Shown here piece after piece: positions 1 to 8,132 of a stretch of 64,000 nucleotides of DNA. The position numbers and the translations under genes are program-made. The stretch comes from Cellulomonas sp. (lineage in GTDB: Bacteria; Actinomycetota; Actinomycetes; Actinomycetales; Cellulomonadaceae), in NCBI RefSeq assembly GCF_017744555.1, contig NZ_JAGIBD010000005.1:62001-126000 (forward strand). Direction: 5' to 3'. Below the pieces are notes generated by a model. It was not told where the DNA came from and ran no database searches. It was given only the letters and a program-made list of their open reading frames with translations. The number at the start of each line of letters is the position of its first letter. Within the stretch, counting starts at the first letter, position 1.

Positions 1-411
1 ACGGACGACGCCGCCACGCAGGCGGCAGCTCGTCTGGGATTCACCGCAGGACAGGTGATCCAGGAGTTCGGCTACGACGACGACGTCGACGAGGACCTGC
101 GCTCCGGGATCGAGGGGGCCACCGGCACCGAGCTGGTCGACGAGGACTACGACGACGTCACCGACGGCGCCGTGATCTGGTTCCGTGACGACGACGGCGA
201 CCTCACCGACTTCCTGGTGGACGCGATGACGGTCCTCGACGACAACGGCCCCATCTGGGTGCTCACGCCGAAGGCCGGCCGCTCCGGGCACGTGTCGCAC
301 AGCGACATCGAGGAGGCCGCGACGACGTCCGGCCTGCACGCGATGAGCACCTTCTCCATCGCGGCCGACTGGTCGGCGACGCGTCTCGGCACCCGCGGAC
401 GAGGCAAGTGA
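1..411 (+). CDS. DUF3052 family protein (5' end outside window)
   Basis: The frame is open from base 1, so the true start lies upstream; the GTG at 55 falls inside the conserved domain and is not the start. The visible 136 residues carry the family core: the acidic stretch VIQEFGYDDDVDEDLR, then ELVDED, then WVLTPKAGRSGHV and a C-terminal DWSATRL. This matches the small actinobacterial DUF3052 family (Rv2239c type), whose function is unknown. The stop overlaps the next gene by four bases (GTGA at 408-411), so it is probably translationally coupled to the AhpE-type peroxiredoxin, an arrangement also present in mycobacteria. Confidence 0.88.
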   Translation, partial: TDDAATQAAARLGFTAGQVIQEFGYDDDVDEDLRSGIEGATGTELVDEDYDDVTDGAVIWFRDDDGDLTDFLVDAMTVLDDNGPIWVLTPKAGRSGHVSHSDIEEAATTSGLHAMSTFSIAADWSATRLGTRGRGK

Positions 412-869
412 GCCTCGCGGTCGGCGACGCCGCACCCGACTTCTCGCTCCCGGACACGCACGGCACCCCCGTGACGCTGAGCGGGCTGCGCGGCGGTCCC
501 GTCGCCGTCGTCTTCGTGCCGTTCGCGTTCTCCGGCACCTGCACGGGCGAGCTGTGCGACCTGCGCGACAACCTGAGCGCGTTCCAGGACGCCGGCGTGC
601 ACCTGCTCGTCGTGTCGTGCGACCCGATGTTCTCGCTGCGGGCGTGGGCGGAGGCCGAGGGGTACGGGTTCGACCTGCTGTCCGACTTCTGGCCGCACGG
701 CGAGGTGGCACGGGCGTTCGGCGTGTTCGACGAGGAGCGAGGGCGGGCGAACCGGGGCAGCTTCCTCATCGACGGCGACGGCGTGGTGCGCTGGACGGTC
801 GTGAACCCCGCAGGTCAGGCGCGCGACATCGCGGCCTACCGCGCGGCCATCGAGGCCCTCGCCGCCTGA
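408..869 (+). CDS. ahpE: AhpE-type peroxiredoxin
   Basis: A 153-residue thioredoxin-fold peroxidase that should reduce hydrogen and organic peroxides in the cytosol. The peroxidatic cysteine is C45 in PFAFSGTCTGEL; the family signatures LLSDFWPHG and ANRGSFLID follow. There is no C-terminal resolving-cysteine extension, as expected for the AhpE (1-Cys-like) group, but a second cysteine sits only five residues on (C50), which the mycobacterial protein as I recall it lacks and which could form a local disulfide. The GTG start overlaps the stop of the DUF3052 gene. Confidence 0.9.
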   Translation: MSLAVGDAAPDFSLPDTHGTPVTLSGLRGGPVAVVFVPFAFSGTCTGELCDLRDNLSAFQDAGVHLLVVSCDPMFSLRAWAEAEGYGFDLLSDFWPHGEVARAFGVFDEERGRANRGSFLIDGDGVVRWTVVNPAGQARDIAAYRAAIEALAA

Positions 870-900
870 TCCGGCCGCTGTCCGCGCGGTGCCGCGACGG

Positions 901-906
901 TAGGCT
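901..906 (+). promoter_or_regulatory. -10 element (TAGGCT) of the tRNA-Val gene
   Basis: TAGGCT stands 28 nt before the mature 5' end of the tRNA. The same hexamer precedes rnpB (7701) and the ctaC-like gene (63821), which supports it as a strong vegetative -10 element in this genome. Confidence 0.55.
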
Positions 907-934
907 GTGCGCCCGTCGAGCCGCGCGCTCGTCG

Positions 935-1008
935 GGGCCTGTAGCTCAGCTGGTCAGAGCGCCGCGCTTACACCGCGGAGGTCGCCGGTTCGAAACCGGC
1001 CGGGCCCA
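935..1008 (+). tRNA. tRNA-Val (anticodon TAC)
   Basis: A complete cloverleaf can be folded. The acceptor arms GGGCCTG and CGGGCCC pair with one G-T pair, the D arm contains GCTCAGCTGGTCAGAGC, the anticodon stem CCGCG/CGCGG encloses the 7-nt loop CTTACAC with anticodon TAC, and the T arm is GCCGG-TTCGAAA-CCGGC. The discriminator base is A at 1008. The following bases read CCC rather than CCA, so the 3' CCA is probably added post-transcriptionally. Confidence 0.95.
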
Positions 1009-1151
1009 CCCACGCGATCCGGCGTCGGCGACGACCCGGACCAACGGCTCGTGCCACACGTCGACGTCAGCAGGGCGTGGGCGACCGCGTGGCCTGCGCG
1101 GCAACGGTCGGGCTCGCGTCCGCCGGGCAGAGGCACGGGTACGGTCTGCGG

Positions 1152-2030
1152 GTGCCTACAGGTCCTGTCGCGCCGTACGTCGCGGCGCTCACCGTCCACC
1201 CCGTGAAGTCGTTCGCGGGCCTGCCGTCGTCCGTCGTGGACGTCGACCGCGCCGGCGTCCGGGGCGACCGGCGCTGGATGGTCGTCGACGCGCGCGACGG
1301 CGGCACCCTGACCGCGCGGCGGGACCCGGTCATGCTGTCGGCGCGCGCGACGCCCCAGGACGACGGCGCGATCGTGCTGGCCGCCCCCGGACTCGACCCG
1401 TTGCATGTCGCGGTACCGGACGGCCTGCCCGACCGCACGACGACGCTGTCCCGGCTCGACCGCGCGACGGACGCGGGCGACGCGGCGGCGGCCTGGTGCT
1501 CGGAGCTGCTCGCGAAGGACGTGCGGCTCGTGTGGCTCGACGACCCGGCGCGGCGTGGCATGAGCGAGAAGCACGGCGGCACCCGCGACGACCCGATGGC
1601 GCTCACCGACACCGGTCCGGTGCACGTGACGACGGCGGCGTCGCTGCGGCGGCTCGACGAGTGGGCGGCGCAGGCGCACGACGACGTCGTCGCGCAGGCG
1701 CTCGCCGCCGGCGAGCCCGCGCCGAACCCGTACCGCGCGCTCGACATGCGTCGGTTCCGGCCCAACCTGGTGGTCGACGGCGACCTGGAGGCGTTCGAGG
1801 AGGACGGGTGGTCGCGGCTCGTCGTCGGCGACCTCGAGCTGCGGTTCGCCGACCGGTGCGGACGCTGCGTCATGACGACGATCGACCCGGACTCGCTCGT
1901 CATGGGGCGCGAGCCGCTGCGGACCCTCGCCCGGCACCGGCGGGCGGACGGCGAGGTGTGGTTCGGCATCCAGATGGTGCCCGTGCGCCTGGGACGTGTC
2001 TCGGTGGGCGACCCGGTCACCGTGGCCTGA
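1152..2030 (+). CDS. MOSC domain protein (YcbX/mARC-like)
   Basis: A 292-residue protein with an N-terminal beta-barrel domain (LTVHPVKSFAG) followed by a MOSC domain. The signature CGRCVMTTIDPDS holds C239, the cysteine expected to ligate molybdenum in this family, with a second cysteine at C236. Relatives reduce N-hydroxylated compounds or donate sulfur; the substrate here is not evident, and no ferredoxin domain is fused at the C terminus. I chose GTG 1152 because TACGGT at 1140-1145 lies exactly six bases upstream (leaderless pattern) and the protein then begins just before the conserved domain. An in-frame GTG at 1077 would only add a low-complexity leader. Confidence 0.85.
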   Translation: MPTGPVAPYVAALTVHPVKSFAGLPSSVVDVDRAGVRGDRRWMVVDARDGGTLTARRDPVMLSARATPQDDGAIVLAAPGLDPLHVAVPDGLPDRTTTLSRLDRATDAGDAAAAWCSELLAKDVRLVWLDDPARRGMSEKHGGTRDDPMALTDTGPVHVTTAASLRRLDEWAAQAHDDVVAQALAAGEPAPNPYRALDMRRFRPNLVVDGDLEAFEEDGWSRLVVGDLELRFADRCGRCVMTTIDPDSLVMGREPLRTLARHRRADGEVWFGIQMVPVRLGRVSVGDPVTVA

Positions 2031-2099
2031 GGGCGGGCTCTCGGCGAGATCCCGAGGCGGTCGTCGAGCCGCGTCGCCGTCGAACGACCCGTCCGCGGG

Positions 2100-2105
2100 T
2101 AGGTT
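2100..2105 (+). promoter_or_regulatory. Leaderless -10 (TAGGTT) for the Nif3-family gene
   Basis: TAGGTT is followed by six bases and then GTG at 2112, with no purine-rich ribosome binding site between. The spacing fixes the start and implies that transcription begins at or next to the start codon. Confidence 0.6.
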
Positions 2106-2111
2106 CGGCAC

Positions 2112-3299
2112 GTGACTGCACCCCGGCTCGTGGACGTCGTCCGGCTGCTCGAGGACCGATACCCGCCGCGCACCGCGGAGTCGTGGGACGCCGTCGGGCT
2201 CGTCGCCGGGGAACCGGACCAGCCCGTGCGGCGCGTCCTGTTCGCGGTGGACCCGACCGCGGACGTCGTCGACGAGGCGGTCGCCTGGCAGGCGGACCTC
2301 GTCGTGGTGCACCACCCGCTGCTGCTGCGGGCGGTGCACAGCGTCGCCGCGACGACCTTCAAGGGCGCGCTGCTGCACCGCCTCGTCCGAGCCGGGGTCG
2401 GTCTGTACACGGCGCACACCAACGCCGACGCGGCGACCGGCGGCGTCGCCGACGCGCTCGCCGAGGCGATCGGGCTCGTCGACACCCGTCCCCTGCAGGC
2501 CGCCCCGGCGGAGGCGCTCGACAAGCACGTGGTGTTCGTCCCGGTGGCCGACGCGGAGCGCCTCGTCGACGCGCTCGCCGCCGCGGGGGCGGGGGCGATC
2601 GGCGACTACACGCGGTGCGCGTGGACGTCGACGGGCGAGGGGACGTTCACGCCGGGACCGTCGGCGCAGCCGACCGTCGGCCGTGCGGGCGAGGCCGCGA
2701 CGGTCGTCGAGGCCCGCGTCGAGATGGTCGCCCCCCGACGGCTGCGCGGCGCTGTCGTCGCGGCGATGCGTGCGGCGCACCCGTACGAGGAGCCGGCGTT
2801 CGACGTGCTCGAGCTCGCGTCCTGGCCGGGCGGCACGGGGATCGGCCGGGTCGGCCGGCTCGCGGTCCCGACGACGCTCGAGGACTTCGCGGCGGCCGTG
2901 GCCGCCGCCACGCCCGCGACCGCCCAGGGCGTGCGGTTCGCCGGCGACCCCGCCGGACGCGTGGAGCGGGTCGCGGTGGTCGGCGGCTCGGGCGACTCGT
3001 TGTTCGACGCCGTGCGCGCGGCCGGCGTGGACGCGTACGTCACGGCCGACCTGCGCCACCACCCGGCCTCCGAGCTGCGCGAGCGCGCCGAGTTCGAGGG
3101 CCGCGACGGGCAGGCACGCCCGTACCTCGTCGACCTCGCGCACTTCGCGTCCGAGTGGCCGTGGCTCGCCCACGCCGCGCGTGCGCTGGAGTCCGACGTC
3201 GCGGGCACGGGGACTACGGTGGAGACCCGCGTCAGCACGCTGCGCACCGACCCGTGGACGGGCCGCGTCGCGAGCCCGGAGCCGACGCCCACGACCTGA
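2112..3299 (+). CDS. Nif3-like dinuclear metal centre protein
   Basis: A 395-residue member of the NIF3/YbgI family (annotated in some genomes as GTP cyclohydrolase I type 2-like), forming hexamers with a two-metal site. Metal-binding motifs are visible: VVHHPLLL (H67, H68), ADLRHHPASEL (H316, H317) and the terminal HFASE (H344, E348). The length fits the long actinobacterial form, which carries an inserted PII-like domain between the two halves, seen here around residues 135-240. Physiological function is unsettled. It precedes the CT398 zinc-ribbon gene, as in mycobacteria, where both sit with the RNase H fusion. Confidence 0.9.
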   Translation: MTAPRLVDVVRLLEDRYPPRTAESWDAVGLVAGEPDQPVRRVLFAVDPTADVVDEAVAWQADLVVVHHPLLLRAVHSVAATTFKGALLHRLVRAGVGLYTAHTNADAATGGVADALAEAIGLVDTRPLQAAPAEALDKHVVFVPVADAERLVDALAAAGAGAIGDYTRCAWTSTGEGTFTPGPSAQPTVGRAGEAATVVEARVEMVAPRRLRGAVVAAMRAAHPYEEPAFDVLELASWPGGTGIGRVGRLAVPTTLEDFAAAVAAATPATAQGVRFAGDPAGRVERVAVVGGSGDSLFDAVRAAGVDAYVTADLRHHPASELRERAEFEGRDGQARPYLVDLAHFASEWPWLAHAARALESDVAGTGTTVETRVSTLRTDPWTGRVASPEPTPTT

Positions 3300-3356
3300 T
3301 CAGCCCGACCACCCGCACACCCGTCCGCACCTCGTGCGGCTGCCGGAAGGACCCCC

Positions 3357-4103
3357 ATGGCCACAGCCCCTGCAGCGGACCAGCGCCGCCTGCTCGACGT
3401 CCAGGCGCTCGACACCCGGCTCGACCAGCTCGCGCACAAGAAGCGGTCGCTGCCGGAGCTGGCCCGGCTCCTCGAGCTCGACGCGCAGGTCGCCGACCTC
3501 TACACCGCGCTCGTCACGTCCCGCACCGCCGCGGACGACCTGCGCCGCGAGCTCGCGAAGGCCGAGGCCGATGTCGAGCAGGTGCGCGCGCGTGCGGCGC
3601 GGGACCAGGCCCGGCTCGACTCCGGCCAGGGGTCGCCGAAGGACCTGCAGGCGCTGCAGAGCGAGCTGGTCGCCCTGGGCCGGCGGCAGGGAGACCTCGA
3701 GGAGGTCGAGCTCGAGGTCATGGAGCGGCTCGAGGCGCACGAGGGTGCGCTCGCCGAGGTGACGACGGCGCACCAGGCACTCGTCGAGCAGAAGACGGTG
3801 GTCGAGACGGACCGCGACGCCGCGTTCCGGGAGATCGACGCCGAGGCCGAGAAGGTGCGCGGCGAGCGCGCGACGGCGGCCCAGGGGCTCGACGCCGGCC
3901 TGGTCGCCCTCTACGAGAAGCTGCGCGGCCAGCTCGGCGGGGTCGGCGCGGCGGCGCTGCGCGGGCGCCGCTGCGAGGGCTGCCGGCTCGAGCTCAACCC
4001 GCTCGACCTCGACGCGATCCGTGCCAAGGCGGAGGACCAGGTGGTCCGCTGCGAGGAGTGCGGCCGGATCCTCGTGCGGCTGCCTGAGCCCGCCCAGGCC
4101 TGA
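3357..4103 (+). CDS. CT398-family coiled-coil zinc ribbon protein (DUF164)
   Basis: 248 residues: a long heptad-rich helical hairpin (about residues 10-195) followed by a zinc ribbon with CEGC (C206, C209) and CEEC (C232, C235). This is the C4-type zinc ribbon family typified by Rv2229c and chlamydial CT398. Its molecular role is unproven; it is assumed to act as an adaptor in nucleic-acid or secretion complexes. A ribosome binding site GGAAGG ends six bases before ATG 3357. The gene ends two bases before the RNase H fusion gene, so the two are almost certainly co-transcribed. Confidence 0.88.
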   Translation: MATAPAADQRRLLDVQALDTRLDQLAHKKRSLPELARLLELDAQVADLYTALVTSRTAADDLRRELAKAEADVEQVRARAARDQARLDSGQGSPKDLQALQSELVALGRRQGDLEEVELEVMERLEAHEGALAEVTTAHQALVEQKTVVETDRDAAFREIDAEAEKVRGERATAAQGLDAGLVALYEKLRGQLGGVGAAALRGRRCEGCRLELNPLDLDAIRAKAEDQVVRCEECGRILVRLPEPAQA

Positions 4104-4105
4104 CG

Positions 4106-5284
4106 GTGGTGCGCCGGCTGGTCGTCGAGGCGGACGGCGGGTCGCGGGGCAACCCGGGGCCGGCCGGGTACGGCGCTGTGGTGCGCGATGCCGGCACCGG
4201 GCTGGTGCTGGCCGAGCGGGCCGACTACCTGGGTGTCGTGTCGAACAACGTCGCCGAGTACTCGGGGCTCGTCGCGGGCCTGCGGGCGGCCCTGGCGATC
4301 GACCCGGCCGCGCGGCTCGAGGTGCGGATGGACTCGCAGCTCGTGATCGAGCAGATGCGCGGCACGTGGCGCATCAAGCACGAGGACATGCGCCGGCTCG
4401 CCGACGAGGTCCGTTCGCTCGTCGACCCCGCGACCGTCGTGTGGACGTGGGTGCCGCGCGCGCAGAACGCCGCGGCCGACCGGCTGGCGAACCTCGCGAT
4501 GGACCAGAAGACTGCGATCGTGACCGACGCAGGAGCGCCCGACGTCGACCCTGCGGGAGCGGGTGTCGCCGCTGCCGAGCCCGCTCGCGCACCGCGCCCG
4601 TCCGGTGCCGGGGTGCGGTTCGACGAGGAGCAGCCCGTCACGGTCGTCCTCGTGCGCCACGGTGAGACGACCATGACGGTGTCCCGCGGCTACTCGGGCT
4701 CCGGGGAGCCGGGGCCGCCGCTCAACGACCACGGCGTCCGCCAGGCGCACGCGGCCGCCGACCTGGTCGACCGCATCGGCCGGGACGTGTGGGGCGACAT
4801 CCAGTACCCCAGCGAGGTCATCGCCTCACCCATGGTCCGTACGCAGCAGACGGGTCGGATCATCGGTGAGCGCCTCGGGCTGCCCGTGCGCACGGACGCC
4901 GTGTTCCAGGAGGCGAACTTCGGCGAGTGGCAGGGTCTCACCGCCGAGGAGATCGAGGAGCGCTGGCCCGGCCAGCTCGAGCCGTGGCACACGAAGGCCG
5001 ACGTGCGGCCGCCCGGCGGGGAGTCCATCGCGGAGGTCGGGGAGCGGGTGCGCCGCGGCCTCGACGAGCTGCGGGCTGCGGGCGGCGACCGGACTGTGGT
5101 CGTCGTGAGCCACGCCGTGTCGATCCGTGCCGCCCTGGGTGTGACGATGGGCGCGCAGCCGTCGTCGTGGAGCCAGCTGCGGGTCGCGCCCGCGTCGGTG
5201 AGCATCATCCGGCTGTTCACCGACCGGCGCGACGAGATCGCCGTGGCGGGTGCACCGAGCGAGGGCTGGTCGACGCGCGGCTGA
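4106..5284 (+). CDS. rnhC: Bifunctional RNase H / histidine phosphatase
   Basis: A 392-residue two-domain enzyme. Residues 1-140 form an RNase HI domain with the acidic catalytic set D10 (VEADGGSRGNPG), E51 (NVAEYSGL), D76 (RMDSQL) and D125 (AAADRLANL), for cleaving RNA in RNA-DNA hybrids. A linker of about 40 residues leads to a phosphoglycerate-mutase-like domain with the phospho-histidine H185 in VLVRHGET and a distal VVSHAVSIRA. Mycobacterial RnhC (Rv2228c type) has the same fusion, where the phosphatase resembles CobC, which removes phosphate from alpha-ribazole phosphate. All catalytic residues I can check are present in both halves. Confidence 0.92.
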   Translation: MVRRLVVEADGGSRGNPGPAGYGAVVRDAGTGLVLAERADYLGVVSNNVAEYSGLVAGLRAALAIDPAARLEVRMDSQLVIEQMRGTWRIKHEDMRRLADEVRSLVDPATVVWTWVPRAQNAAADRLANLAMDQKTAIVTDAGAPDVDPAGAGVAAAEPARAPRPSGAGVRFDEEQPVTVVLVRHGETTMTVSRGYSGSGEPGPPLNDHGVRQAHAAADLVDRIGRDVWGDIQYPSEVIASPMVRTQQTGRIIGERLGLPVRTDAVFQEANFGEWQGLTAEEIEERWPGQLEPWHTKADVRPPGGESIAEVGERVRRGLDELRAAGGDRTVVVVSHAVSIRAALGVTMGAQPSSWSQLRVAPASVSIIRLFTDRRDEIAVAGAPSEGWSTRG

Positions 5285-5290
5285 GTCTCG

Positions 5291-6460
5291 TCAGTGCGCG
5301 GCGACGAGGGCGAGCGTCGAAGCCACCACGACGACGGGCGCGAGCAGCAGGCCCTGGACGACGATCGTCCTGGCGGGCACGTCGAGCATCACCTGACGGC
5401 AGCGGTGCCACCACAGCACGGTCGCGAGCGACCCCCACGGCGTGATGAGCGGTCCCACGCCCGTGCCGACGAGCAGCGCGGCGATCCGTAGCGGGTCGCC
5501 GCCCATCGCCGGCTCGAGGGCCAGGTACGCGGGCAGGTTGTTCACGGCGTTCGAAGCCGCGGCACCGACACCGGCGACGCGCAGCAGCTCGGCGGCGCCG
5601 TTGCCGGTGCCCGCGGCGTCGGCCAGCAGCGCCCCCAGCCCGTGCGCGTGCGCGGTCTGCACGACGGCGAACAGGCCCAGGACGACGAGGAGGGTGCGCC
5701 ACGGCACGAGCCGGCTCGGCGGCACGGGCCACGGGCGACGCCTCATCCGGGTGGCCACGAGGAGGACCGTGGCGGCGCCGACGGCGGTGGGGGCCGTCGG
5801 CAGGCCGACGACGAACGCGACGGCCATGGCGCCCGTGACCACGGTGGCGAGGACCAGCAGCAGACGGTCGGGCGCCGGCCGTCCGGGGTGGACCTCGTAC
5901 GTGCCGGACAGGACGTGGCGGTCGCGGACGGCGAGCACGAGCACCGTCATCACCACCGCTGCCAGCGCGGGCGCCCACATGAGCCCGATGAACCCGACGT
6001 CCGCCGCACGCAGCACGTGGTCGGCGAGCAGGTTCGTCAGGTTCGACACCGGCAGCAGGAGCGACGCCGTGTTCGCCAGCGCGAGCACGGCGAGCGCGAA
6101 CGGCAGGGGAGGCGTGCGCGTGTGGCGGGCGAGCGTGATGACGACGGGTGTCAGGAGCACCGCGGTCGTGTCGAGCGAGAGCACCGCGGTGCTGGCCGTC
6201 GCGAGCACGACCACGAGCGCCCACAGCACCGCCCGCCGACCCCGCGCGACGCGGGCGGCCAGCTCGGCGGCTGCGGTGAACACCCCGGCGCCCGCGCACA
6301 TCTCCGCGACCACGGTCAGTGCGGCCAGGAAGACGAGGATCGGGAGCGCACGGTCGGCGAGCGCGCGGGCGTCGTCCGCCGGCAGCGCACCCGTCGCGAC
6401 GACGCCGACGGTCACGACGACCGACACGAGCCACCACGGCACGCTCCTGCGCGTCGCCAC
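5291..6460 (-). CDS. ArsB/NhaD-type permease
   Basis: A 389-residue polytopic membrane protein with about ten hydrophobic segments, belonging to the ion transporter superfamily of ArsB, NhaD and CitM. The two re-entrant-loop type motifs are visible: LDTTAVLLTPVVITL around residue 93 and NTASLLLPVSNLTNLL around residue 130, with a second NLPAYLALEP in the C-terminal half. The substrate could be arsenite, an organic anion or Na+/H+; no arsenic genes (arsC, arsR) are nearby, so an arsenical role is not supported by context. It starts two bases after the yaaA stop and is probably co-transcribed with it. Confidence 0.78.
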   Translation of the reverse strand: MATRRSVPWWLVSVVVTVGVVATGALPADDARALADRALPILVFLAALTVVAEMCAGAGVFTAAAELAARVARGRRAVLWALVVVLATASTAVLSLDTTAVLLTPVVITLARHTRTPPLPFALAVLALANTASLLLPVSNLTNLLADHVLRAADVGFIGLMWAPALAAVVMTVLVLAVRDRHVLSGTYEVHPGRPAPDRLLLVLATVVTGAMAVAFVVGLPTAPTAVGAATVLLVATRMRRRPWPVPPSRLVPWRTLLVVLGLFAVVQTAHAHGLGALLADAAGTGNGAAELLRVAGVGAAASNAVNNLPAYLALEPAMGGDPLRIAALLVGTGVGPLITPWGSLATVLWWHRCRQVMLDVPARTIVVQGLLLAPVVVVASTLALVAAH

Positions 6461-6462
6461 GG

Positions 6463-7242
6463 TCAGGCGACGACCAGCGAGAGCGTGCGTGCGCCGCGCC
6501 CCGCCGGCCCCAGCTCGACGGCCAGCAGCTCGTGCCCGACGAGCTCGCCCGCGACCCTGGCCAGCGACGCCGCGTCCACGGGTGCCTTGCCGCGACGCGT
6601 CAGCAGGTGCCGCGTCAGGACGCCGCGCGTGTGCTTCGCGTGGTGCGACACGACCGACCGCACCCCGTCGACCTCACGCTCCACGCGGACCGTGACCCAG
6701 TCCGCCGACCTGGGCGGGTGCCACGCCGCGAGGTACGCGGCCGACCGGCAGTCGATGACGAGCTCGCCGTCGGCCCGCGCGTCGAGCTCGACCCCGAGCG
6801 GACCGCGCCACACCGACGCCAGCGGGCCGATACCCGGCAGGTCCGTACCCATCGACAGCCGGTACGCCGGGATGTGGTCCTCGGGTGAGACCGCACCCCA
6901 CAGACCAGACACGATCCGCACGCTCTCGGCCGCCCGCGCACGTCCGGTCGGTGTGAGCCTGTCGAGCCCCGCCGCGGCGTAGAGCACACCCGTGTAGACC
7001 CGTCGCGCCGGCGCCGTCGGCGCGTCCCGCAGCCGCGTGTTCCGCGCCACCTCGTCGGCCAGGCTCGCACCCACACCGAGGACGCGCACCGCGTCGTCGC
7101 GGCTGCTGACCTCCTGCAACGCGTCGAGCACCTTCTCGCGCACGGGCGTCAGGCCGGGGGAGGACAGGGAGACGAGGTCGAGGGACCGCCCGCCGCGGCG
7201 CGGCGGCGTCTTTCCCTCGGAGGGAGGAAGGAGCACGAGCAC
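6463..7242 (-). CDS. yaaA: YaaA family protein (peroxide stress)
   Basis: A 259-residue UPF0246/DUF328 protein. The N-terminal signature VLLPPSEGK is intact, and conserved LSMGTDLPG and LVSHHAKHTRG-like blocks follow. In E. coli YaaA lowers free iron and limits Fenton damage during peroxide stress; the biochemical activity is probably DNA binding or iron handling and is not settled. I placed the start at GTG 7242 rather than an upstream GTG at 7287 because TACAGT (complement of 7249-7254) lies exactly six bases upstream and the signature begins at residue 2. Confidence 0.88.
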   Translation of the reverse strand: MLVLLPPSEGKTPPRRGGRSLDLVSLSSPGLTPVREKVLDALQEVSSRDDAVRVLGVGASLADEVARNTRLRDAPTAPARRVYTGVLYAAAGLDRLTPTGRARAAESVRIVSGLWGAVSPEDHIPAYRLSMGTDLPGIGPLASVWRGPLGVELDARADGELVIDCRSAAYLAAWHPPRSADWVTVRVEREVDGVRSVVSHHAKHTRGVLTRHLLTRRGKAPVDAASLARVAGELVGHELLAVELGPAGRGARTLSLVVA

Positions 7243-7298
7243 GCCCTGACTGTAGGCTCCGCGGCGCGGGCGGGACGCATCGGACACGGAGGACGGCG

Positions 7299-7682
7299 AT
7301 GGCGCAGGTCAAGCTCTACGGTCGGCGGGACGTCTGGGGTGCTCGACGCACGGAGGTGTCCGACGCCGTCCACGCCGCGCTCGTCGGCGCCTGGGGCCTG
7401 CCGACCGACAAGCGGTTCCACCGTTTCGTCATGCTCGACCCCGAGGACCTCGTCGCACCCCGCTCCGACGCCTACCTCGTCGTCGAGATCGTCTGCTTCA
7501 CCGGCCGCACCCGCCGCGCCCGTCGCGCCCTCATCGCCGCCATGTACGACGAGGTCGCCCCCGCCCTCGGCCTGCCCGCCGACGACCTCGAGGTCGTCAT
7601 CATCGAGAGCCCCTCCGAGAACTGGGGCATCCGCGGGGTGTCCGGCGACGAGCTGGCGCTGTCGTACCGCGTCGACGTCTGA
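7299..7682 (+). CDS. Tautomerase-family protein lacking the catalytic proline
   Basis: 127 residues of the Tautomerase_2 (MIF/4-OT superfamily) type: a beta-alpha-beta fold with the conserved C-terminal block VVIIESPSENW that marks the family. In active members the residue after the initiator Met is Pro, which becomes the general base after Met removal. Here the start reads MAQVKLYG, so that Pro is Ala. ATG 7299 is the only good start and no alternative restores a proline. The protein may therefore lack tautomerase activity. It is divergent from yaaA and sits upstream of rnpB. Confidence 0.8.
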   Translation: MAQVKLYGRRDVWGARRTEVSDAVHAALVGAWGLPTDKRFHRFVMLDPEDLVAPRSDAYLVVEIVCFTGRTRRARRALIAAMYDEVAPALGLPADDLEVVIIESPSENWGIRGVSGDELALSYRVDV

Positions 7683-7700
7683 GCCGGCCCCCGCTGCGGC

Positions 7701-7706
7701 TAGGCT
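7701..7706 (+). promoter_or_regulatory. -10 element (TAGGCT) of rnpB
   Basis: TAGGCT lies eight bases before the first base of the rnpB terminal helix, an ideal distance for a -10 box driving direct transcription of the RNA. Confidence 0.65.
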
Positions 7707-7714
7707 GTGCGCTG

Positions 7715-8098
7715 CGGATGAGTCAGTCAGGCGGCCGCGTCGGACCTCCGGGTCCGCCGAGGAACGTCCGGGCTCCGCAGGGCAGGGTGGTGGGTAACAC
7801 CCACCCGGGGTGACCCGCGGGACAGTGCCACAGAGAACAGACCGCCTCCTCGGTCCGCCGAGAAGGTAAGGGTGAAACGGTGGTGTAAGAGACCACCAGC
7901 GTGCCGGGCGACCGGTGCGGCTCGGTAAACCCCACCCGGAGCAAGGCCAGACAGGGAGCGTTCGAGGGCTGCCCGCCCGAGCTCCCGGGTAGGCCGCTGG
8001 AGGCGTGCGGCAACGTACGTCGTAGAGGGATGGCCGCCACCCGCGCACGGGGCAACCCAGCGCGGGGACAGAACCCGGCGTATCGACTGACTCATCCG
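7715..8098 (+). ncRNA. rnpB: RNase P RNA (bacterial type A)
   Basis: The 384-nt catalytic RNA that removes tRNA 5' leaders. The ends form the P1 helix: CGGATGAGTCAGTC at 7715-7728 pairs perfectly with GACTGACTCATCCG at 8085-8098. Universally conserved cores are present: GAGGAACGTCCGGGCTCC near the 5' end, GGGTAACACCC, the AGGGTGAAACGGTG segment, GGTAAACCCCACC, and ACAGAACCCGGCGTATCG near the 3' end, which forms the P4 strand. A -10 element stands just upstream. Confidence 0.97.
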
Positions 8099-8132
8099 CC
8101 TCAGGTGTGGCGCCTCGAGTCGCCGGCCCGCT

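Noticed and set aside
954-3173. Long minus-strand open frame opposite the MOSC and nif3 genes
   Set aside because: High-GC DNA gives long antisense frames; its translation is Arg/Asp/His-rich low complexity and the plus strand encodes recognisable families.
554-4087. Very long plus-strand frame spanning several genes
   Set aside because: Crosses a tRNA gene and four recognised genes in other frames; composition is Arg/Pro/Gly-rich shadow coding.
5291-6460. Calling the permease an arsenite exporter
   Set aside because: Only superfamily motifs are visible and no ars genes are nearby.
8085-8132. Attachment site at the rnpB 3' end
   Set aside because: No second copy of the rnpB terminal sequence was seen downstream and no integrase is present.
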